Of a DNA stretch of 6,234 bases, positions 1 to 5,773 are shown piece after piece (position 1 is the first letter of the stretch; each line of letters starts with the position of its first letter). The notes beneath the pieces are model-generated. The model did not search any database and had not been told where the DNA came from. It saw only the letters and a list, made by a program, of their open reading frames with translations. Source of the stretch: CAMBDR01 sp046597185 (lineage in GTDB: Bacteria; Pseudomonadota; Gammaproteobacteria; Burkholderiales; Burkholderiaceae_D); the NCBI GenBank assembly GCA_046597185.1, contig JBKJLF010000201.1, positions 1-6,234 on the forward strand. Direction: 5' to 3'. Made by a program: the position numbers and the translations under genes.

Positions 1-50
1 TACCTCCACGCCTGCGCCTGAATAAACTTCACACAAACACGACATCCAAC

Positions 51-1466
51 ATGAACAAACCTTGTGACCTATTTTTGAATGCACAACAAGATATGGACGA
101 TTCCTTACTCGAAGGCCCCCCCCGCCAGTTCCCTCACGTCCCGGAACTGGCCAATCAGGAGCAATTGGAATCGGCTGTACGCTCCTATCCCCGGCGCTTT
201 CCAATTGCCATCAAACGAGCACATGGCGCGCTGGTTGAAGATACATCCGGCCAAGTCTACCTGGATTGCCTGGCAGGTGCTGGTGCTTTGGCACTGGGCC
301 ACAATCATCCGGAAATCACGCAAGAAATCATCGCCAACATTCAGTCAGGCCTACCATTCCAGACATTGGATATAACCACACCGACGAAAGATGCATTCAT
401 CCGTGAAGTCATGCGCTTCCTTCCAGCCAGCTTTGCACAAGACGCCCGTATCCAATTCTGTGGCCCATCTGGTGCCGATGCGGTTGAGGCATCGATCAAG
501 TTGGCCAAGCAGTTCACTGGCCGCAATAACATTATTTCATTCCATGGTGCCTACCATGGAATGACCAATGGTTCCCAATCTTTGATGGGCAACCTGAGTG
601 CCAAGGAACGACGCACCGGGTTGATGCCGGACGTTCACTTTTTCCCCTTCCCCTACAGCTTGCGCTGCAAATTCGGGTTGGGCGGGGTGGAAGGCGAAAA
701 GGCATCGATTCGGTATATCGAATCCGTCCTGCATGATCAGGAAAGTGGCATCGTCAAGCCGGCGGCCCTGATTCTGGAGCCAATTCAAGGAGAAGGCGGC
801 GTATTGCCAGCATCACCTTACTGGTTGCGTGAAATCCGTCGGATCACCCGTGAACTGGGCATTGTGCTGATTCTGGATGAAATCCAATGCGGCATCGGAC
901 GCTCTGGACGTCACTTTGCATTCGAGTATGCAGAGATCGACCCGGATATCCTTATCATGTCCAAGGCCATTGGTGGCGGCCTGCCCTTGTCTTGCCTGGT
1001 ATTCAAAAACCAATTTGACAACTGGAATCCGGGAGAACATGCCGGCACTTTCCGTGGCAACCAATTGGCGATGGTTGCAGGTACCAAGACATTGCAGATC
1101 ATCCAACGCGACAGGCTGGCCAGCCATGCCGAGCAGATGGGCCAGCACTTGTTGAGCAAACTACAGGCATTGCAACAACGATACGCCTGCATCGCTGAAG
1201 TACGTGGCAAAGGGTTGATGGTGGGGGTAGAGATTGCCTTCCCGGGTCAGTTGGATGCATTGGGCCAGCCCTTGGCCAATCCACAACTGGCCAACCAGAT
1301 TCAACACGCCGCCCTCAAAAATGGATTGATCATTGAAAAAGGTGGCCGACATGGCGCAGTACTGCGTTTCCTGCCGCCGTTGAATATCACCCAGGCGCAA
1401 ATCGATTTTGCGTTCGGCGCGTTTGCCGATGCCGTTGCATCCACATGCAAAGCGGCCTCTGCATGA
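51..1466 (+). CDS. dat: Diaminobutyrate--2-oxoglutarate aminotransferase (PLP, class III)
   Basis: Predicted cytosolic class III aminotransferase of 471 aa. It makes L-2,4-diaminobutyrate from L-aspartate-4-semialdehyde, with glutamate as amino donor. Visible fold-type I features: the GPSGADA phosphate-binding loop (about 138-144), the FHGAYHG segment (164-170), LILDEIQ with Asp276 for the PLP ring nitrogen, and SKAIGGGLP with Lys305 as the Schiff-base lysine. A GTFRGN motif lies near 332-337. The length fits the Dat/RhbA group (about 450-470 aa). ATG 51 is the first usual start. The frame stays open to the left window edge without ATG, GTG or TTG, and no clear Shine-Dalgarno precedes it, so the start is likely but not certain. 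The gene overlaps ddc by 4 bases, which strongly favours a diaminobutyrate substrate over ornithine or GABA. Ectoine synthesis (EctB) is an alternative role, but no ectA or ectC is seen. Confidence 0.93.
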   Translation: MNKPCDLFLNAQQDMDDSLLEGPPRQFPHVPELANQEQLESAVRSYPRRFPIAIKRAHGALVEDTSGQVYLDCLAGAGALALGHNHPEITQEIIANIQSGLPFQTLDITTPTKDAFIREVMRFLPASFAQDARIQFCGPSGADAVEASIKLAKQFTGRNNIISFHGAYHGMTNGSQSLMGNLSAKERRTGLMPDVHFFPFPYSLRCKFGLGGVEGEKASIRYIESVLHDQESGIVKPAALILEPIQGEGGVLPASPYWLREIRRITRELGIVLILDEIQCGIGRSGRHFAFEYAEIDPDILIMSKAIGGGLPLSCLVFKNQFDNWNPGEHAGTFRGNQLAMVAGTKTLQIIQRDRLASHAEQMGQHLLSKLQALQQRYACIAEVRGKGLMVGVEIAFPGQLDALGQPLANPQLANQIQHAALKNGLIIEKGGRHGAVLRFLPPLNITQAQIDFAFGAFADAVASTCKAASA

Positions 1467-2926
1467 ACTGGCACACCCATTTCATTCAGACCGGAGAAAA
1501 CGGTGCACAGCGTTATCGCGAGGTGATGGGGCACTGTACCAATGAATTGGTGCAGTTGTTCGAATCTGCAACAAGGCCTTACTCCGGGCTCAATCCGGAT
1601 ACACTACAGCAACGCATTGCCGATACCGATCTCTCACCCAATGCCACTGCGGCACTGGAGGATGTCATCAAGGAGGTGCGCGAGGCTATCGCCGGGCATA
1701 GCATCATTGTTCAGCACCCGCATTGCATTGCGCACCTTCACACACCGCCGTTGATGAGTGGCTTGGCGGCGGAAAGTTTCATCGCAGCCCAGAATCTGTC
1801 GATGGACTCCTGGGATCAGTCAGGTGCCGCGACCTATGTGGAACAGCGTGTGATGAATGAGTTGACCAAGCTGTTCAATTATCCATCCCAAGCGGATGGG
1901 GTAATGACCAGCGGTGGCACGCAAGGCAACATTATGGCGCTGTTGATTGCGCGGGACTGGTTTATCTGGAACAACTACCAGCACCATGTGCAACGCGATG
2001 GGTTGCCTGAATGTGCCAGCAAATTAAGAATCATCGCCTCCGAACGCAGTCATTTCACCGTTGAAAAAGCCGCCTCGACCATGGGATTGGGGCAAAAAGC
2101 CGTGGTCAAGGTGCCGGCCCACGCCAATGGCACGATGGATATGGCGCAACTGGAGGCTTGCATCCAACAACTGCAGGTACAAGGCTTGATTCCCTTTGCG
2201 GTGGTTGGCACAGCCGGCACCACCGATCATGGTGCCATTGATGATCTGGCCCGGATCAGTCACCTGACCAAGCTTCATGGACTATGGTTTCATGTCGATG
2301 GTGCATACGGTTCCGCATTAATAATGAGCAAGGAAAAGCACCGACTGACTGGCATCGAGCTGGCGGATTCACTCGTCCTGGATTTTCATAAACTATGGTT
2401 CCAACCCATCAGTTGCGGAACCTTGTTGTTGCGCGATGGAACCCATTTCAATCATCTGCTGTACAAATCGGAATACCTGAATCGGGAAACCGACGACTTA
2501 CCCAATCTTGTGGACAAGACATTGTCGACCACGCGCCGCTTCGATGCGCTCAAGGTCTATATGATGTTCCGCGCCGTCGGAACGTATACACTGGGGGCGA
2601 TGATTGATCACCTATTGCAGCAGAGCGCCGCAATCGCAGAAAAGATACGGCTGCACAACGAATTTGAACTACTGGCAACGCCGTGTTTGTCCACCATTTT
2701 GTTTCGCTACATTGCCGTTGAAGCGGGCACATCGCTTGACGCATTCAATCGGCAACTCCGTGCATCCTTACTCAAGAAAGGTATCGCAGTGCTAGGGGAA
2801 ACAACGATTAATAGCTGCACTTCACTCAAGCTGACCATTCTCAATCCATGCCTGACTGAAGCAGATTTTGACGAACTACTGAACGCTATTTCTGATTTTG
2901 CTCATTTGTACCGCAAAAAACAATGA
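1463..2926 (+). CDS. ddc: L-2,4-diaminobutyrate decarboxylase (PLP, group II)
   Basis: Predicted 487-aa PLP-dependent decarboxylase that turns L-2,4-diaminobutyrate into 1,3-diaminopropane and CO2. Group II decarboxylase features are in order: TSGGTQGN phosphate-binding loop (about 149-156), SHFTVEKA with the PLP-stacking His197, HVDGAYG with Asp279, and DFHKLWFQP with the catalytic Lys310. Length matches RhbB/Ddc proteins. I chose ATG 1463, not the in-frame ATG 1445, because 1463 forms an ATGA overlap with the dat stop, typical of translational coupling, and leaves the conserved region intact. No strong Shine-Dalgarno is seen, which fits coupled re-initiation. The dat-ddc order is the one in rhizobactin-type siderophore clusters. 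Diaminopropane could also feed norspermidine. Glutamate or other amino acid decarboxylase activity is less likely given the neighbour. Confidence 0.93.
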   Translation: MNWHTHFIQTGENGAQRYREVMGHCTNELVQLFESATRPYSGLNPDTLQQRIADTDLSPNATAALEDVIKEVREAIAGHSIIVQHPHCIAHLHTPPLMSGLAAESFIAAQNLSMDSWDQSGAATYVEQRVMNELTKLFNYPSQADGVMTSGGTQGNIMALLIARDWFIWNNYQHHVQRDGLPECASKLRIIASERSHFTVEKAASTMGLGQKAVVKVPAHANGTMDMAQLEACIQQLQVQGLIPFAVVGTAGTTDHGAIDDLARISHLTKLHGLWFHVDGAYGSALIMSKEKHRLTGIELADSLVLDFHKLWFQPISCGTLLLRDGTHFNHLLYKSEYLNRETDDLPNLVDKTLSTTRRFDALKVYMMFRAVGTYTLGAMIDHLLQQSAAIAEKIRLHNEFELLATPCLSTILFRYIAVEAGTSLDAFNRQLRASLLKKGIAVLGETTINSCTSLKLTILNPCLTEADFDELLNAISDFAHLYRKKQ

Positions 2927-2929
2927 TGA

Positions 2930-3125
2930 ATGACTACATTAGACTTTGCACGCATCGTAGCCATTGTTAATGACCTTACGCCAAAAGACTTTTATAAGAG
3001 TATGACCTACCCATGCAGATCACCGTGTTTGGCAAGATGGTTATCGTCCGACCATGCCAGCGGGGAAAGTCTATTTGAAGCTGACCGTTATTGATGATGT
3101 ACTCGTCGTATCATTCAAGGAGTGA
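2930..3125 (+). pseudogene. mqsR: mqsR toxin remnant (N-terminally truncated, frameshifted)
   Basis: Remnant of an MqsR-family mRNA interferase (RelE-like fold, GCU-preferring in E. coli). From ATG 2930 the frame reads LDFARIVAIVNDLTPKDFYKSM, aligning by eye with the middle of MqsR (E. coli LGLDF...DFYKSM). At about 3010-3012 an extra C (tacccat where taccat would keep frame) shifts the reading. The next frame continues ADHRVWQDGYRP and then KVYLKLTVIDDVLVVSFKE, ending at TGA 3123-3125, which matches the family C-terminus. About 35 N-terminal residues are absent; the remnant starts only 4 bases after the ddc stop, so the natural promoter and start are gone. In the unshifted frame the ORF stops at 3092-3094. 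No active toxin is expected. The assignment rests on both halves matching in order and on mqsA following directly. Confidence 0.88.
3117..3122 (+). promoter_or_regulatory. Shine-Dalgarno for mqsA
   Basis: AAGGAG, 8 bases before ATG 3131. It lies within the last codons of the mqsR remnant and picks ATG 3131 over the in-frame GTG at 3122. Confidence 0.8.
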
Positions 3126-3130
3126 TAAAC

Positions 3131-3496
3131 ATGAAATGCCCTTCTTGCGCTGCTGCAGAACTGGTTAACGGTAGCCGTGACATGCCCTACACTTACAAAG
3201 GTAAGACTATCACCATGGCAAATGTAGTTGGTGGGTATTGCCCAGCCTGCGGTGAAATGGTGTTGGATGCGGGCGAGTCCGCGCGCGTGAGTGGCGTGAT
3301 GTTGGACTTCAACAAACAAGTTAATGGTGCAATCGCTGATCAGCAAAAAAGCTATCGGCATCCTGAAATTTCCCCTCTGCAATTTCCTTCTTGCCAAGGT
3401 GTTATGGCTTGCTATACGTGGGCCATTTGGTACGTTTGTGCCTCACAAGCTTACCAAATGTGGCACTGCCCAATATCCTGTTGGCGGCAGGTCTGA
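3131..3496 (+). pseudogene. mqsA: mqsA antitoxin, zinc domain kept, HTH domain lost
   Basis: Antitoxin of the MqsRA type. MqsA normally has about 130 aa: an N-terminal zinc domain that binds the toxin and a C-terminal helix-turn-helix that binds its own operator. Here residues 1-70 look intact, with CxxC pairs Cys3/Cys6 and Cys37/Cys40 at the same positions as the E. coli zinc ligands, plus the typical DMPYTYKGK stretch. After IAD (about base 3340) the family sequence is lost: no IFGGGVNAFSRYE-like recognition helix is present, and the frame runs on through an unrelated Cys/Trp-rich tail to TGA 3494-3496. A short RHPEI stretch (about 76-80) resembles the family's extreme C-terminus, so an internal deletion is possible. 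It could still be translated as a solo zinc domain, but autoregulation is not expected. With mqsR dead, I call it a pseudogene. Confidence 0.82.
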
Positions 3497-3562
3497 TTTT
3501 TGAACAGCAGATTTGAATAATTTGGCGATGATCAACTATCGTCCGCAACCACAATTACACAA

Positions 3563-4051
3563 TTACATATCATCTAAAAAAAGATCTGGAATCAAGGCAT
3601 TGCCATTGTCAAATAGTTCAACCAAATGAACACATTCCAAGCCCTCAAAAATCGAAGGTGGAACATGTTCAAAGACGATCATTTGAAAGTGCCCATCTTG
3701 TTTTATCCGCTCTGATATGAAGAGATTGAGCAATTCAAACGCCTTTGTGATCTTAAATTCATCACCATCATCAATTTCTTTTTTTGGTTTTTTGGGATCA
3801 CCCCAATAAGGCCTACTTGGTTGATCTATTATTAAAAAAGGTGCAATAAAATTAGAATTATTCCTAAATGCAACTTCATGCATGGCAAGCGAGAAAAAAT
3901 GATGTAAAAACATATGATTTGAACTACTTCCCACCTTTTCGATAAAAGATGTTTTTGGCTTTCTTAATTGTAGCGATTTTTCTTTATAACTAAAAACAGG
4001 TTTGTAGTTTGCATAATTTTTTAAACTGCACCAGTAAAAATAATATACTCT
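3563..4051 (-). pseudogene. 3' fragment of a DUF3732-type ATPase (ABC-3C-like)
   Basis: The minus-strand frame stays open from 4051 to stop 3563-3565 (about 162 codons) with no proper start; a GTG at 3934 lies inside the conserved region. Conserved features: KVGSSSNHMFLHHFFSLAMH, resembling the IGS-x-N-x3-LH signature of DUF3732; then FLIIDQPSRPYW, a Walker B/D-loop-like strand; then an acidic KKEIDDGDEF stretch; then HFQMIVFEHVPP and a C-terminal ALIPDLF. Family members are several hundred residues long, so only the last quarter survives; the Walker A end is missing. DUF3732 proteins are, to my knowledge, the ATPase of ABC-three-component conflict systems; no partner gene is seen. The fragment is clearly AT-rich against its neighbours, pointing to separate, horizontal origin. 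It begins at the 3' end of the group II intron. Non-functional as it stands. Confidence 0.75.
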
Positions 4052-4059
4052 TCAATTGG

Positions 4060-4100
4060 GCGCGATAGGGACAGGAATCACCTCCCGCCCCCCCCCGCAC
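4060..4100 (-). ncRNA. Group II intron domain VI with branch-point A
   Basis: The basal stem pairs GTGCGG (4100-4095) with TCGCGC (4065-4060) over six pairs including G-U wobbles. A4066 is left bulged, followed by CCC (4070-4068) that pairs with the G run. A bulged A next to such a stem, 7-8 nt from the 3' splice site, is the expected lariat branch point. The upper stem contains nine consecutive G. Confidence 0.7.
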
Positions 4101-4161
4101 AGATCCCTGCGAGCGGAACTACCGCACAAGGCTCCTACCTTGGGTGTTTAACGCGAAAGCG
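4095..4161 (-). pseudogene. C-terminal remnant of the intron RT, overlapping domain V
   Basis: The minus frame from 4161 reads RFRVKHPR, then TAG at 4137-4135, then EPCAVVPLAGICAGG. This matches by eye the usual RT ending of this intron class, about RF-x-VKHPRWEPYAVVPL-x-ICAGG, with the Trp codon TGG changed to an amber stop. The last part is coded by the domain V hairpin itself. It lies one frame away from the N-terminal remnant that ends at 4166. So a deletion of most of the RT joined the two ends out of frame. Confidence 0.68.
4102..4134 (-). ncRNA. Group II intron domain V
   Basis: 33-nt hairpin with the catalytic AGC triad in its first strand. GAGCCTTG (4134-4127) pairs with CAGGGATC (4109-4102) over 8 positions with one G-A mismatch. 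An inner GCGG/CCGC stem carries a TAGTT loop, with a bulge between the stems. This is the best conserved catalytic element of the intron; it seems structurally intact. Confidence 0.82.
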
Positions 4162-4165
4162 CGCA

Positions 4166-4411
4166 TCAGGGTTTAGCCCCGGATTTAGCGGCTTCACGTA
4201 TACCTTCAAGTCCCATCGACGCAGTTTCCCGGCTCAGAGTCCGGCCTGCGGGAGCCTTTCCAGTATTTCCCTCGGTTGCGCCCCTTCCCTCCATTGCCGC
4301 CGCCGCTCCCGCTTTGTTCGGCAATTTCTTTGGTGCTACGAACGCATCCGACTTCTCGGCGGCGTAGATGACGGGATGACGGTCATTGACCTTCTCCGTC
4401 CCGCCTGACAT
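4166..4411 (-). pseudogene. N-terminal remnant of the intron-encoded protein
   Basis: About 81 codons from ATG 4411 to TGA 4168-4166. The text MSGGTEKVNDRHPV, later PNKAG and GIREAAKS, resembles the poorly conserved lead-in of one class of bacterial group II intron reverse transcriptases, just before the first RT block. The next expected block (an LLHHIT-like segment followed by GVDG) never appears. The reading frame is open upstream to 4702, but that part is the structured 5' domain I RNA and is not expected to encode protein. No RT catalytic residues remain, so no activity is expected. Confidence 0.7.
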
Positions 4412-4541
4412 TGTACCGTCAGGCACCGCCGAGACCTCCCAGCTTCCGTGCAAGAGGCTTCCCGACATGCGCAGGGTCTCCGACCGCGCGGGATCGGGAC
4501 ATGACTTGCGATTATCGCCATGTCCCTTGTTGCCTTCCGGT

Positions 4542-4548
4542 ACGGTTA
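4542..4548 (-). other. Exon-binding site EBS1 in intron domain I
   Basis: TAACCGT at intron nt 183-189, the exact reverse complement of the exon bases before the 5' splice site. Position within domain I is plausible for a bacterial group II intron. Confidence 0.78.
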
Positions 4549-4730
4549 ACGCCGTCGGCATCCCGAATTGTTGATTTCGCGGCTCAATGGCTGGCCTGCC
4601 GGATTCCCCTGTCAACGCTTCGCCACACACCTCGCGATGTGCAACGCATGACTCGGGGCCAGAGTAATTCGCCATTGCATCGTAGTATTGGACTTCCACC
4701 AACTACCTCTTGCCAGCTTTGCTGGCGCAC

Positions 4731-4737
4731 TAACCGT
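4731..4737 (-). other. Intron-binding site IBS1 (5' exon)
   Basis: ACGGTTA on the minus strand, directly 5' of the intron and directly after the transposase stop TGA (4740-4738). It pairs over all 7 bases with EBS1. The bases upstream (GAGTGA) could be IBS2; a weak partner TTACTC occurs early in the intron (about nt 64-69), which I do not rely on. Confidence 0.8.
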
Positions 4738-5637
4738 TCACTCCCCAACCGGAATAACAGGCATTGCTGGCAATTCTGCGCCGATTCTGGCAGCCCCAAT
4801 GACCTGCACAAGGAATCGCCAAGGCGAAGCGTTACGAGCGCGACAGGTTGCAATCACGCTGGCTAATATGCCAACGACACGTGTTCCTGCTTCGCTTCTT
4901 GTCCCTTGACTGAGTTTGCGCGCAATAACCCAATGCCGCAATATTTGCTCGGCAACATGATTGGTTAAGGGCAGATATGGCTGTGCAACCTGGCGCAAAA
5001 TAGCCTCCCAATCATTCAGGAATTCTCGCACCAAGGCTCGCAACTTATCAAGAATGGTATTGTTGATGACGCCAGTTGAGAGTTGAAGGTCTAAAATCTC
5101 GTCAAAGAAGCAGCGTATCCGGGCGCGCGACAGGCGCATGGAGAATGCCATGGAGACAATCAATGCGGCCAACCGTGGGCCAATTAATCGCCATTCTCCA
5201 ATCGCAACCTTATCCCAAAGTGGGTCTTCTTGCGCAACAAAGGTTTTTGCCTGCGTCGAGTGGCCGCAGGTACATGTGAGGGCATGCATCTGATGGCGCG
5301 TCACCTTCAAGTTCAGTGCTGGCCGCTCTTCTACTTTTTCGGCAATATCGATTTCTTCCCAGGCTGCATAAATTGGTGACGCCGGATCTGGCACAAGCGG
5401 ATGACCACAGTGCGCGCAATGCGTTGGGTAATGATGCGCGGTATCGGTCACGGCCAATTTCTGGACACGGCCATATCCTGGCGCACCCTGTGGTTTGCCT
5501 GCGGGTTTGCCACTGGGCGTATTAGTCGATGATCTGGCTGCCCCATCTTGCAACTGCTCATGCGCAAGTGCGCGCAACCGCTCGGCGTCCAACTTGCATA
5601 AGTCTGATACACTTAGTTTTTCGGTAGCTTCGGTCAT
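4738..5637 (-). pseudogene. IS66-family transposase, in-frame internal deletions
   Basis: 299 codons from ATG 5637 to TGA 4740-4738. The N-terminus (KLSVSDLCKLDAERLRALAHEQL) is followed at once by a GKPAGKPQGAPGYGR linker. Then comes an IS66 zinc finger (CAHC at about 74-77, CTC at 122-124), EWRLIGPRLAALIV and the RLSRARIR helix. After STGVINN (187-193) the text jumps to LRALVREFLNDWEAIL and the C-terminal block PLTNHVAEQILRHW...SPWRF. Family members of this type are about 480-530 aa with an HxDET-like segment and a second Asp in between. That whole stretch, about 160 residues, is missing, and much of the N-terminal coiled coil also seems lost. Glu230 (in VAEQILR) may be the surviving DDE glutamate. 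The frame is intact, but catalysis is not expected. No terminal inverted repeat could be identified. Confidence 0.82.
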
Positions 5638-5671
5638 GATTGGATGTCTGTTTTGATTGCAAATGTCCGGC

Positions 5672-5702
5672 GCAAACAATGCGAAATGTTGGCATATTTT
5701 GC
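5672..5702 (-). repeat. Imperfect inverted repeat in transposase leader
   Basis: Arms GCAAACAATGC (5672-5682) and GCATATTTTGC (5692-5702) pair at 9 of 11 positions around a 9-base loop. It lies between the suggested -10 and the start codon, so a transcript could fold there. It could limit read-through translation, as leaders of some insertion sequences do, or be chance. Confidence 0.35.
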
Positions 5703-5730
5703 AGTATAGCGCGGGAATTAAAAATGTCAT
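5703..5730 (-). promoter_or_regulatory. Possible sigma-70 promoter for the transposase remnant
   Basis: ATGACA (5730-5725), 16-bp spacer, TATACT (5708-5703), each 5 of 6 to consensus, reading toward the ATG at 5637 with about a 65-nt leader. Suggested only from sequence match. Confidence 0.45.
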
Positions 5731-5773
5731 GCTGTTTGATGCAAAAGCTCGACTTTTTTGAGAATTTTGATTT

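Larger units (their letters stand above)
4059..4730 (-). mobile_element. Group II intron, RT gene largely deleted
   Basis: A self-splicing, retrotransposing RNA of about 672 nt on the minus strand. The 5' end at 4730 reads GTGCGCC, matching the GUGYG consensus. The seven exon bases before it (ACGGTTA, 4737-4731) are perfectly complementary to TAACCGT inside the intron (4548-4542), a good IBS1/EBS1 pair at intron nt 183-189. Domain V and domain VI follow near the 3' end. The 3' end is placed near 4059 because the bulged A of domain VI (4066) should lie 7-8 nt from it; this is uncertain by a few bases. The interval between domains III and V holds only remnants of the intron-encoded protein, so movement would need an RT in trans. 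It sits seven bases behind the stop of an IS66-type transposase. Splicing competence is not proven. Confidence 0.88.

Noticed and set aside
1..25. 3' end of an upstream gene
   Set aside because: Stops occur at 19-21 and 23-25 in two frames, but fewer than eight codons are visible, too few to support a gene.
3071..3397. 108-codon minus-strand ORF
   Set aside because: It is antisense to the mqsR/mqsA remnants, whose cysteine pattern and ribosome site clearly mark the plus strand as coding.
3341..3562. A separate gene or IS remnant after the mqsA zinc domain
   Set aside because: I read all frames and found no recognisable motif; the stretch has a tandem acaattac pair (3551-3566) and nothing else I can support.
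3563..3934. GTG 3934 as start of a 123-aa protein
   Set aside because: The codon falls inside the conserved KVGSSSN signature, and the same frame with family-like sequence continues upstream to 4051.
4166..4702. 178-codon minus-strand ORF as one protein
   Set aside because: Its first 97 codons are group II intron domain I, including EBS1; only the part from 4411 resembles an intron-encoded protein.
4411..4866. 151-codon plus-strand ORF
   Set aside because: It lies antisense across the intron and the transposase C-terminus, with no recognisable protein features.
5638..5730. Longer transposase start at 5730
   Set aside because: The added residues are hydrophobic/Cys-rich with no family match and overlap the suggested promoter; ATG 5637 gives the usual N-terminus.
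5558..5773. C-terminal extension of the partial RT
   Set aside because: After about 5775 the frame no longer matches RT domain X; it is read-through into IS leader and antisense of nothing conserved.
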